From CBDAPU01 sp965198875 (lineage in GTDB: Bacteria; Pseudomonadota; Gammaproteobacteria; Eutrophobiales; Eutrophobiaceae), in NCBI GenBank assembly GCA_965198875.1, contig CBDAPU010000001.1:2349926-2413925 (forward strand): a stretch of 64,000 bases of DNA, given 5' to 3'. The notes beneath the pieces were generated by a model. The model was given only the letters and a program-made list of their open reading frames with translations. It searched no databases and was not told where the DNA came from. The stretch's first letter is position 1. Every line of letters starts with the position of its first letter. Positions 16,381-24,504 of the stretch are shown here, piece by piece. Made by a program: the position numbers and the translations under genes.

Positions 16381-17028
16381 CTATTTTGAAAGTTGCATCA
16401 GTTGTCCCTTTCTTTGCATATCGACCCGGCTCAGAAAAGAATTACCCAGGAGGATGGCTTTTGGGAAATCACCCGTATGGATTGCAGCGTCGACATCACG
16501 CAATTCGATATCGCCGACTTTGACCTTCTTTAACGTCATGATGTAGATCGGGTCGACGCCTGATGCGGTAGTGGACAGACCTTTCTCGCCCTCCAGCTTG
16601 TAATTAAGCCCGATGCGTTTGGCCACATTTTTGTTCATGGAGATCAATGAGGCGCCGGTATCCACGAGAAAACTCACCTGAAAGCCATTGATGCTGCCAT
16701 TGACGTGGTACATGTTGTTCGAGTTCGGTGCGATGGTGACGATATCTGCATCTGTGGAGCCCTTGTAGGTGTTGTCTATTTTTGAACCCAACCCATAGGC
16801 TTGCTGGCTGCCGTTGATCTCCAGGATAGCGGTTTTGCTATCAGAGGCGATCAACCTCACGCCTTCCGGGGAGGTCTGCCCCACAGCCAGCAGTCTTAGT
16901 TTTCCATCAATATCAACCACCGCCTTATCTTTGAACAGGCCCTGCACAGCGACTCTATCCACCCCGGATGCAACAGCCGGGTGGAGTAGGCATAGTACCA
17001 ATACCGCGCGGCCGATTGTCTTTAGCAT
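16381..17028 (-). CDS. Retropepsin-like aspartic protease (clan AA), periplasmic
   Basis: This 215-residue protein has a signal peptide (MLKTIGRAVLVLCLLHPAVASG) and an aspartic protease core: VSFLVDTGASLISMNKNVA holds the single catalytic D-T-G, and ILLGNSFLSRVDMQ provides the Psi-loop ILLGxxFL element. The family (TIGR02281-like) works as a dimer, each chain giving one Asp. Its natural substrates are not known. It lies 18 bases after the gluQ stop on the same strand and may be cotranscribed with it. Confidence 0.88.
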   Translation of the reverse strand: MLKTIGRAVLVLCLLHPAVASGVDRVAVQGLFKDKAVVDIDGKLRLLAVGQTSPEGVRLIASDSKTAILEINGSQQAYGLGSKIDNTYKGSTDADIVTIAPNSNNMYHVNGSINGFQVSFLVDTGASLISMNKNVAKRIGLNYKLEGEKGLSTTASGVDPIYIMTLKKVKVGDIELRDVDAAIHTGDFPKAILLGNSFLSRVDMQRKGQLMQLSK

Positions 17029-17046
17029 CTGTTTTTATAACCCGGG

Positions 17047-17961
17047 CTATCTGCTGTGGGCGTGCTGATAAAACCTCGCCAAAGGGATCGATTTTGCCTT
17101 TGGGACGGCGCTGATCTTCCAGTTTGTTATCGCCCAGGTCAATATGTCCGCTTTTGATGAGCTGCCCAATCCCCGCTCGGGCCGCTGCCCCAGATACCGC
17201 AACGACTGCATCAACACCGTTTCCGGGGAGCTGCCGGAGAGGACGTCCGTTTTGCCGTCCTGTTTGCTGAGCTTCTTGCCGATCTTATCAATAATGAGCG
17301 GGTAGTGGGCGTAGGAAGGTGTGATCAGCCCCAGGGCGTTTTGCAGGAAAATCTGGTTAAAGGTGGCGTCCAGCAGATCGGCGCCTCGCACGACATGGGT
17401 GATCCCCTGCTCGGCGTCATCGAGCACGGTGGCCAGATGATAGGCGATCAGGCTATCGGCTCTTTGGACAATAAAATCACCGCTGAGCACTGGTATTTCC
17501 CCGCTATGGGCTCCCTGGATGATGTCATCTAACCGCATTGCGTGCTCGTCCGTCTTTATTCGCAGGGAAAAGGGCTGCGTAGGGTTGTTGTTTTTTTCCC
17601 TGCAGGTGCCGGGATAGGGTATGCCTTTGGTTAGTCCTCTGGGGCAGTAGCATCGGTATAGCAGGCCGGCTCTGTCCAATGTAGCGATATTCTCTTCATA
17701 TACCTCAAGGCGGTCACTTTGATAGATGATCCGCCCATCCCATTGCAACCCCAGGGCCTCCAGTGTTTTGATAATGGCCTCAGCGGCGCCGGCCTTAACG
17801 CGCGGCGTATCGATGTCGTCGATGCGTAATAACCACCTCCCCTGATTGTGTTTCGCATCCAGATAGCTCGCCAGTGCAGCGACAATGGAGCCCGGGTGCA
17901 GGGGGCCGCTGGGGGTAGGGGCGAAGCGTCCTGCATAGGTATTTGCCATCGGCTCAGGCAT
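17047..17961 (-). CDS. gluQ: Glutamyl-Q tRNA(Asp) synthetase
   Basis: This 304-residue truncated glutamyl-tRNA synthetase paralogue loads Glu onto queuosine at position 34 of tRNA(Asp). The class I HIGH-type motif is GRFAPTPSGPLHPGSIV, the zinc site is CYC...YPGTC, and the KMSKS-type motif is KIGKKLSKQDGK. The anticodon-binding domain is missing, as expected for this enzyme. It lies downstream of dksA as in many gammaproteobacteria, and queF for queuosine synthesis is 1.6 kb away. An internal ATG at 17949 is an alternative start. Confidence 0.95.
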   Translation of the reverse strand: MPEPMANTYAGRFAPTPSGPLHPGSIVAALASYLDAKHNQGRWLLRIDDIDTPRVKAGAAEAIIKTLEALGLQWDGRIIYQSDRLEVYEENIATLDRAGLLYRCYCPRGLTKGIPYPGTCREKNNNPTQPFSLRIKTDEHAMRLDDIIQGAHSGEIPVLSGDFIVQRADSLIAYHLATVLDDAEQGITHVVRGADLLDATFNQIFLQNALGLITPSYAHYPLIIDKIGKKLSKQDGKTDVLSGSSPETVLMQSLRYLGQRPERGLGSSSKADILTWAITNWKISAVPKAKSIPLARFYQHAHSR

Positions 17962-18025
17962 AGCACACTGATGATGCCCTAACGAGGGATAACATCACTC
18001 ATGGGCTTGTTGGGCAGTGATAGAC

Positions 18026-18688
18026 CTAACCAAGCTGGCGTTCTTTTATTTCATCCAGGGTTTTGCAGTCAATACATAATGTGGCCGTGGGTCTTGCCTG
18101 AAGGCGCTTAACCCCGATTTCTATACCACAGACTTCGCAATAACCGTAATCACCGCTCTCCAGGGTGAGTAGCGCCTCATTGATCTTCTTGATGAGTTTA
18201 CGTTCACGGTCACGGGTTCTTAGCTCCAGTGCAAACTCCTCTTCCTGGGTGGCGCGATCATTGGGGTCGGGGAAATTGGAGGCCTCATCCTGCATGTGAT
18301 GAACAGTGCGTTCCACCTCTTCCATCAGGGTATGTTTCCACTGTAGCAACAACTCTCGGAAATGCTCACTTTGGGTTGCATTCATATAGTCCTCACCCCT
18401 TCTCGTTTGATAGGGCGCGATCTGCTTGCGTGGCGCTCTGCCCGTGGTTTTTTTACTGACTTTCTTCTTTGCCGCCGCTTTTTTTCGGACAGTTTTTTTT
18501 GTGACTTTCTTTTTCGTGATTTTCTTTCTCGCTACTTTTTTCCGGACAGCCTTCTTCTTCGTCACTGCTTTTTTGCGGGCGGCTTTTTTGGCCACTTTCT
18601 TCTTTGCTACCGCTTTTTTTCGGGTAGTTTTTCTCATCACTTTCTTTCTCGCCGCTACTCGCTTTGTTGTCTTCTTCTTTGCAACCAT
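18026..18688 (-). CDS. dksA: RNA polymerase-binding regulator DksA with a histone-H1-like Lys-rich N-terminal tail
   Basis: About 220 residues. The C-terminal 120 or so are canonical DksA: a coiled-coil with the tip DPNDRATQEEE carrying the DxxDxA motif, and a four-Cys zinc finger (CEVC...CIDC). DksA enters the RNA polymerase secondary channel and acts with ppGpp. The first 90 residues or so are a low-complexity tail of Lys, Arg, Ala and Thr repeats (AKKKVAKKAARKKAV, KKTVRKKAAAKKK), like histone H1 tails or AlgP/HctB proteins, and probably bind nucleic acid. The ATG at 18688 is preferred because GGAG precedes it; an upstream in-frame start at 18733 exists. Confidence 0.95.
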   Translation of the reverse strand: MVAKKKTTKRVAARKKVMRKTTRKKAVAKKKVAKKAARKKAVTKKKAVRKKVARKKITKKKVTKKTVRKKAAAKKKVSKKTTGRAPRKQIAPYQTRRGEDYMNATQSEHFRELLLQWKHTLMEEVERTVHHMQDEASNFPDPNDRATQEEEFALELRTRDRERKLIKKINEALLTLESGDYGYCEVCGIEIGVKRLQARPTATLCIDCKTLDEIKERQLG

Positions 18689-18771
18689 CTCTCTGCTCCG
18701 GTTTTTACGGCGATTGTACGCCGTACCAGCCATAAAAATAAACGCAGATCATACCCATCTGAAGGGATTTG

Positions 18772-19500
18772 TCACCTGCCGCCCAGGCGCTCAAGCGTGA
18801 GTTTGGTGGCCCCGGCAACGGCCACTGGCATAGCGATAAAATTGATCACGGGAATTAAGGTCATACCCATCACGCCCACCCCAAAACCCAGCGAGACGGC
18901 GCGGTTGTCGGCCGCTGCCTCCCTTACCGCCGGGAACAGTCTGCCTTTATTGCCCAAGGGATAGTCCAGATACTCCAGTGATAACATCCAGGCGCCGAAT
19001 AAAAACCAGAGCGCCGGCGCTAAGGGCAGGGCAAAAGGAATGATAAACAGCAACAGCAGGGGTATGGCGCGGGTGAGGAAATACAGGATTTTTCTCGCTT
19101 CTGATGTTATCACCGCCTTGATCTCAGCCGGCAGGTTCTTGATGCGGGCGTCAGCATGGTCCGACCGGTCGGTGAGATAAACTTCGACGGCTTGCGATAG
19201 CAGGGCATTAAACGGCGCCCCGATGAGGTTGGCCAGGATCGAAAAAGCAAAATAGACAACGGCTAATATGAAGATCAGAAACAGCGGCCAGAGTAACCAG
19301 GTGAGCCATTGCGCCCAGGGCCAGCGGATCATGATCCAGTCAATGAGCTCCGCCAGTTGATGTGCGCCAAGTACGATGACGAGCGCAAACAACACAACAT
19401 TGATCAACAGCGGCACAATGACAAAACGCCGTATTTTCGGTTTTGTGATCAGCCCAAACCCGGCCAGGGCGTATTTTATTCCCAGAATGAAGTCGCCCAT
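18772..19500 (-). CDS. cysZ: CysZ-type sulfate transporter / EI24-domain membrane protein
   Basis: This 242-residue protein has four to five hydrophobic segments (RFVIVPLLINVVLFALVIVL, LLWPLFLIFILAVVYFAFSI, AIPLLLLFIIPFALPLAPAL, MTLIPVINFIAMPVAVAG) and the conserved LANLIGAPFNALLS and SLEYLDYP motifs of CysZ. Members mediate sulfate uptake at the inner membrane. No cys genes are nearby, so the substrate is assigned by family only. The start lies within a short direct repeat. Confidence 0.85.
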   Translation of the reverse strand: MGDFILGIKYALAGFGLITKPKIRRFVIVPLLINVVLFALVIVLGAHQLAELIDWIMIRWPWAQWLTWLLWPLFLIFILAVVYFAFSILANLIGAPFNALLSQAVEVYLTDRSDHADARIKNLPAEIKAVITSEARKILYFLTRAIPLLLLFIIPFALPLAPALWFLFGAWMLSLEYLDYPLGNKGRLFPAVREAAADNRAVSLGFGVGVMGMTLIPVINFIAMPVAVAGATKLTLERLGGR

Positions 19501-19557
19501 GTCAGGCCAGGGGGGTGTTTTGCGCCCAGGATAAGGTCGCCCATATCAGGGCAGGGT
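19481..19557. repeat. Imperfect 33-bp direct repeat at the queF-cysZ junction
   Basis: Bases 19481-19513 and 19525-19557 are similar; their core GTCGCCCAT(G/A)TCAGG(C/G)CAGG differs at only two positions. The first copy contains the cysZ start codon and the second the 3' end of queF, so a local duplication created or moved this gene boundary. Confidence 0.6.
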
Positions 19558-19935
19558 GATCGGCTCAGGGCCCCGCCAGCCAGCTTGCCGGTGCTCCGCC
19601 ACCACGGCAGTATGAATCCCCCCGCGGACGTTAAAATCAGCGGTGAGCTTGATATAACGGGGATTAAGCACAGCGATGAGATCCGAGAGGATCTGATTCG
19701 TCACCGCTTCATGGAAAGCGCCCTGATCACGAAATGAACCGATGTAGTGTTTCAGGGACTTTAATTCAACGCATAACTGCCCGGGTACGTAGCGGATATG
19801 TAGCGTGGCGAAATCCGGCTGGCCGCTCATCGGGCATAGACAGGTAAACTCCGGTATGTCCAGGCTGATGGTGTAATCACGGGCCGGCTCTGGATTCTCA
19901 AACGTGGCCAGTTTTTTTGATGGTGCTGTCGTCAT
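19546..19935 (-). CDS. queF: NADPH-dependent preQ0 reductase (7-cyano-7-deazaguanine reductase)
   Basis: About 129 residues, the short single-domain form of QueF that reduces preQ0 to preQ1 for queuosine synthesis. The catalytic Cys is in FTCLCPMSGQPDFA, and the NADPH-binding signature appears as ELKSLKHYIGSFRDQ; most family members have ESKSLK here. The ATG at 19935 has AAGGAG eight bases upstream. The longer frame from 19974 lacks family similarity. The gene is divergent from smc. Confidence 0.93.
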   Translation of the reverse strand: MTTAPSKKLATFENPEPARDYTISLDIPEFTCLCPMSGQPDFATLHIRYVPGQLCVELKSLKHYIGSFRDQGAFHEAVTNQILSDLIAVLNPRYIKLTADFNVRGGIHTAVVAEHRQAGWRGPEPITLP

Positions 19936-20130
19936 ATACATGTCTCCTTGACTTTCTCGCCGGAAAGATACCATAAAAGTGCGATTATTTTTTCACACAA
20001 TGCTAATACTGGACTTCAAATAGCATAAAAATCCATATTAAAAATAAGTAGTTATACTTTTAAGTTAATAAATTTAATGAAATTCAGGCCAGCTTGTATG
20101 CGACTTTTGCAGACGGTATTGTTACGCTCC

Positions 20131-23100
20131 ATGCGTCTTCGCAAAATCAAACTCGCCGGCTTTAAATCCTTCGTTGAGCCCGCCACCCTGCTTGTGCCTG
20201 ATAACCTGGTCGGCATCGTCGGCCCCAATGGCTGCGGCAAGTCCAACATCATCGATGCGGTGACCTGGGTCATGGGGGAGAGCTCCGCCAGACACCTGCG
20301 TGGTGACGCCTTGACTGACGTCATTTTTAACGGCTCCGGCGCCCGCCAACCCATAGGACAGGCGTCCGTGGAGCTGGTATTTGATAACACGGTGGGCAAG
20401 GTGGGTGGGCAGTATGCAAGCTATAACGAGATCGCCATTAAGCGGCAGATCAACAGAGACGCCGTTTCTACTTATTATCTCAACGGCGGTCGCTGTCGGC
20501 GCAAGGATATCCAGAGCCTGTTTTTGGGCACCGGGCTTGGGCCGCGCAGTTACGCCATCATTGAGCAGGGCATGATCTCAAGGCTCATTGAGGCCCGCCC
20601 GGAAGAGCTACGCACATTTATAGAAGAGGCGGCGGGGATCTCCAAATTCAGGGAGCGACGCCGAGAGACGGAGAACCGGATCAGACACACCCGGGAGAAC
20701 ATCAATCGCCTTACCGATATTCGCGAGGAGATGGAGAAACAACTGGCCCATCTGCAACGTCAGGCGAAGGCGGCGGAGCGGTTTCAGGCGCTCAAGCGGG
20801 AAGAGAGGCAATTAAAAGCGGAATTGCTTGCCCTTGACTGGCAAGCGCTGTCGGCGCAAGTCAAAGAGAAGCAGGGCATTGTCGGCGCCCATGAAAACAG
20901 GGTTGAGCAGGGTATCGCCCATCTTCGGCAGATAGAAGCGGACATTGAAGGCCAGCGTGAGAGCTACACCAGGGCGACTGAGGAGTTCAATCAGGCGCAG
21001 TCGGACTTCTACCAGATCGGCAGTGAGATCGCCCATCTGGAGCAACAGATCCAGCATAATCAGGAACGGGTAGCGGCCTTCAATGCAGACATCACCACGG
21101 CAAGGGAAGCCGAGCATGGGATTGAGCGACAGCTAGATGAGGATAAACGTGCATTAGCGGTGATCATTGAAAAAGCCCGGGCCCTGGAACCACAGCTAAG
21201 CGGCTCCCGTTCCAGGAGCGATGACGCCTATGACGCCCTCAATCAGTCCGAAGAGGCCATGCAAAGCTGGCAAAATGAATGGGATGCTATCAACCAGGCC
21301 ATGTCACAGTGGCATAAACAGATCGAGGTGGATGGGACTCGTCTTGAGTTGCTGCAATCGGGATTGGAAGAGTCAACATACCGCCGTCATAACCTGATGA
21401 AGGAGTCCGATGAGCTGGACTTAGCGGATATGAAGGCACGCATAGCAGGGCTGGCTAACTCACACGCCGATACCGAGATGTCTTTGCAGGCCGGCAGAAG
21501 GAGCCAGGAGCAGACCCTGGAGGGCTTGCGGCAAAGCAGAGGGGAATTATCGCACATCAATTCGCAACTATCGGAGCTGCGCGTTGATTATCAAAAAAAT
21601 GAAAACAACATAGCCTCATTAAAGGCGTTGCAATACGGTGGCGCCATGGAAGATCAGCAAGCCCTGAGGCAATGGCTGACATCGTTGCAATTAGATAGCG
21701 CCCCTCGGTTAATTGAAGATGTGCATGTGCAGGCAGGCTGGGAGGCGGCGTTTGAGGCGGTGGCCGGGCAGTACCTACAGCATATCGGGGTTGATGATCT
21801 GGATAAGGTGCGCGCTGCGGCGCCGACATTTCAATCGGGCCATGTTGGGGTGTTGCTAAATAACGTCACGGACAGGCAGTACGTACCCAAACCTTATCCT
21901 CGGTTGCTCGATAAAGTCAGCACGCCGTTTTCACTGGAAGGGATTCTGGGACGGGTGTATGTGGCCGAGGATCTGACGGCGGCAGAGAAGCTGGGCGAGA
22001 TCCTGGATGAGGATGAGTCCGTTGTGACGAAAGACGGCTGCTGGCTCAGTAATAACTGGATAAGAATCAACAGGCGGGCGGATGAGGATCCCGGCATGTT
22101 GTCCAGGGAGCAGAGCTTATCGACGCTGAGGAGGCAGCAGGGAAGACTGGCTTTGGAGATGAAAGCCCTGGAGAGGGCCGCTGAGGATAAAAATAAACAC
22201 ATTGATGATGCCGAGCAAACACTCAAGGCATTGCAGGCGCAGTTAAACGAGCAACAGGCGATGACCACCTCCGCCAGGGCGCAATATGCCGAGTTTAAGA
22301 CCCGCTTTGAGCAATCAGAGCTGAGGGTGGGGCAAATAGCCGATGCGTTACAGGAGTTAGACCTGCAAGAGCGCGATGACCGGGAAGAGGTGAGAAAACT
22401 CACCGAGCAGTTAGCACAGGCGAAAGCGACCGCAGCAAAACTGGAGCGACAGCGGCACCGGCTTGAGGGCCTGCGGGCGGAGCATAAACGGAGCTTGGAT
22501 AATGCACGCAGGCAATGGCAAAGCACCCATGAGCACAGCCATGAGATTGCCTTGCAACTGGAGTCGCTGAGCTCACAGAAGGGCGCCATCGAGCAGGCGA
22601 TAAAAAGAAGTGATATTCATCGCGCCACCACACAGACCCGCATTGGTGCGCTGCAATCCCAGATAGATGAGCAACAACAACCCATGCAGGCATTACAACA
22701 ATCCCTGAAGGGTAAGCTAACCGATAAAGCCCTCGCCGAGGCCAGGCTATCTGCAGCAAGGGATAATGTACAGCTACAGGAGAGCGCCCTGCGTGATAAA
22801 GAGCAAAGCAGGCATGGGGCGGAGCAGCAAGTCCAGGCGCTACGTGCAGAGCTTGAAGAGGTGAGGCTCGATAGCCAGGAGCTCACGGTACGGCTACAAA
22901 CGGTTGAAGAGCAACTGAGCACAACGGGGCAGGTTTTAGATTCGCTGTTGCAGGCGCTGGATAAATCCGCAAGCAAAGCCCTCTGGCAGGAGAGGCTCAA
23001 GCGTACCGCCGGTAAAATCCAGCGTCTGGGGGCGATTAATCTTGCGGCCATCGATGAATATGGGCAATTATCCGAGCGGAAAACCTACCTGGATAGCCAG

Positions 23101-23643
23101 GACGCCGATCTCAATGAGGCGCTGACAACGCTGGAGGGCGCCATTAGAAAAATCGATAAAGAGACCCGTACCCGCTTCAAGGAGACCTTCGAGAAGCTGA
23201 ATGATCACTTAAAAGAATGCTTTCCGGCATTATTTGGCGGCGGACACGCTTACCTTAAAATGACCGGGCAGGATCTACTGGAAACGGGGGTGAGCATCAT
23301 GGCGAGACCGCCGGGGAAAAAGAACAGCACCATTCATTTGTTGTCTGGGGGTGAGAAAGCGCTGACGGCAGTGGCCCTGGTATTTTCGATATTCAAATTG
23401 AACCCGGCCCCGTTTTGTATCCTCGATGAGGTTGACGCACCACTGGATGACAACAACGTCGGCCGATTCAGTGACATGGTGTTGAAGATGTCCCGGGACG
23501 TCCAGTTCATCATCATCACCCACAATAAAATTACCATGGAAATCGCCCGCCACCTTCTCGGCGTCACCATGTATGAGGCGGGCGTCTCCAGACTGGTGTC
23601 TGTGGATGTGGATGAAGCGGTTGAGATGGCGGCCACCGCTTAG
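20131..23643 (+). CDS. smc: Chromosome partition protein SMC
   Basis: About 1170 residues, the usual length. It is an ABC-type ATPase that compacts and separates chromosomes. The N-terminal head starts MRLRKIKLAGFKSFVEP and holds Walker A GPNGCGKSNIID. Two long coiled-coil arms flank a hinge near residues 500-640, and the C-terminal head has the signature LSGGEKALTAVAL and Walker B FCILDEVDAPLDD. The start at 20131 matches the family N-terminus; the open frame reaches back to 20077 without similarity. It is followed by zipA and ligA, a conserved gammaproteobacterial order. Confidence 0.96.
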   Translation: MRLRKIKLAGFKSFVEPATLLVPDNLVGIVGPNGCGKSNIIDAVTWVMGESSARHLRGDALTDVIFNGSGARQPIGQASVELVFDNTVGKVGGQYASYNEIAIKRQINRDAVSTYYLNGGRCRRKDIQSLFLGTGLGPRSYAIIEQGMISRLIEARPEELRTFIEEAAGISKFRERRRETENRIRHTRENINRLTDIREEMEKQLAHLQRQAKAAERFQALKREERQLKAELLALDWQALSAQVKEKQGIVGAHENRVEQGIAHLRQIEADIEGQRESYTRATEEFNQAQSDFYQIGSEIAHLEQQIQHNQERVAAFNADITTAREAEHGIERQLDEDKRALAVIIEKARALEPQLSGSRSRSDDAYDALNQSEEAMQSWQNEWDAINQAMSQWHKQIEVDGTRLELLQSGLEESTYRRHNLMKESDELDLADMKARIAGLANSHADTEMSLQAGRRSQEQTLEGLRQSRGELSHINSQLSELRVDYQKNENNIASLKALQYGGAMEDQQALRQWLTSLQLDSAPRLIEDVHVQAGWEAAFEAVAGQYLQHIGVDDLDKVRAAAPTFQSGHVGVLLNNVTDRQYVPKPYPRLLDKVSTPFSLEGILGRVYVAEDLTAAEKLGEILDEDESVVTKDGCWLSNNWIRINRRADEDPGMLSREQSLSTLRRQQGRLALEMKALERAAEDKNKHIDDAEQTLKALQAQLNEQQAMTTSARAQYAEFKTRFEQSELRVGQIADALQELDLQERDDREEVRKLTEQLAQAKATAAKLERQRHRLEGLRAEHKRSLDNARRQWQSTHEHSHEIALQLESLSSQKGAIEQAIKRSDIHRATTQTRIGALQSQIDEQQQPMQALQQSLKGKLTDKALAEARLSAARDNVQLQESALRDKEQSRHGAEQQVQALRAELEEVRLDSQELTVRLQTVEEQLSTTGQVLDSLLQALDKSASKALWQERLKRTAGKIQRLGAINLAAIDEYGQLSERKTYLDSQDADLNEALTTLEGAIRKIDKETRTRFKETFEKLNDHLKECFPALFGGGHAYLKMTGQDLLETGVSIMARPPGKKNSTIHLLSGGEKALTAVALVFSIFKLNPAPFCILDEVDAPLDDNNVGRFSDMVLKMSRDVQFIIITHNKITMEIARHLLGVTMYEAGVSRLVSVDVDEAVEMAATA

Positions 23644-23649
23644 GGGCAG

Positions 23650-23685
23650 CCGATGACTGCTTCTCGGCAGTCGGGTTTCTTTTTT
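23650..23685 (+). terminator. Possible intrinsic terminator after smc
   Basis: A GC-rich hairpin (GACTGC pairing with GCAGTC, extendable with a bulge to CCGA/TCGG) is followed by GTTTCTTTTTT. It lies six bases after the smc stop and may separate smc from zipA transcription. Confidence 0.5.
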
Positions 23686-23730
23686 GATCATATCCCTGGC
23701 GATGCGCTCAGATCCTAAGGCCTTGCATCC

Positions 23731-24504
23731 ATGATGAGTGAGTTTCGTTTGATCATTCTCGGTGTCGGGTTGCTGTTCATCGCCGTGCTGTATCTCTGGG
23801 AAGTGCATCGCACCCGAAAACATCAGCGCCATACCCTGATCAAGCCCGCCGATGTTGATGATCGGATCGATTTTGTGTTGCCTGGAAGGCCAGATGAGAT
23901 TGATGAGGGGATCATATCGGAGCTGGCGTCGCTTCGAGCAACACGGGCAGATGAGCCTGTTGATGACGCTGTCACACTCGCCCCCGCTCATGACGGCAAC
24001 AGCGCATCATCAGGAGAGGAAGCGCCCATTGAAGCTGATCTGTCCACCAGGGCGCACAGGGCTGATGCTGTTGAATCAAAAGCGAAGGGGGGCTTTGAAG
24101 ATGTCGTGGTTTTGTATGTCATGGCGGGGCCGGGGTCTGCTTTTAGCGGGCCGATTTTACTGGATGCACTCACAGATCTGGGCTTGCGCTTTGGCGAGAT
24201 GGCGATCTTTCATCACTACGGCATGGGTCCTGCCAGATCGCAGCAACCACTGTTCAGCATCGCCAACATGCTCGAGCCGGGCGCCTTTGATCTGGAAAAC
24301 ATCGAGCGCTTTAGCACGTCAGGGCTGGCATTGTTTTTTACTCTGCCGATAAAGACAGATCCCTTGCCGGTGTTCGATTTGATGCTGGATATAGCATCGC
24401 AGTTGGCGGAGCGATTAGACGGCAGGGTATGTGATCAGACTCAAACTGCATTGAGTGACGCCTATCTGGAGAGGATCCGCCACAGGCTGGTGGACATAAA
24501 ATGA
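23731..24504 (+). CDS. zipA: Cell division protein ZipA
   Basis: This 257-residue protein anchors FtsZ to the inner membrane. The N-terminal segment FRLIILGVGLLFIAVLYLWEV is a membrane anchor with the N-terminus outside, followed by a charged variable linker (about residues 30-120). The C-terminal ZipA domain contains DVVVLYVMAGPGSAFSGPIL, GEMAIFHHYG and SGLALFFTLP, which bind the FtsZ tail. The gene is shorter than E. coli ZipA, mainly in the linker. Its stop overlaps the ligA start by four bases. Confidence 0.93.
   Translation: MMSEFRLIILGVGLLFIAVLYLWEVHRTRKHQRHTLIKPADVDDRIDFVLPGRPDEIDEGIISELASLRATRADEPVDDAVTLAPAHDGNSASSGEEAPIEADLSTRAHRADAVESKAKGGFEDVVVLYVMAGPGSAFSGPILLDALTDLGLRFGEMAIFHHYGMGPARSQQPLFSIANMLEPGAFDLENIERFSTSGLALFFTLPIKTDPLPVFDLMLDIASQLAERLDGRVCDQTQTALSDAYLERIRHRLVDIK

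Noticed and set aside
16164..16523. 119-codon plus-strand open frame
   Set aside because: Its second half is antisense to the well-supported retropepsin-like protease gene and it shows no family features.
18362..18964. Long plus-strand frames opposite dksA rich in Phe and Leu
   Set aside because: They are the antisense of the Lys-rich (AAG/AAA) tail of DksA, which gives Phe/Leu-rich translations automatically.
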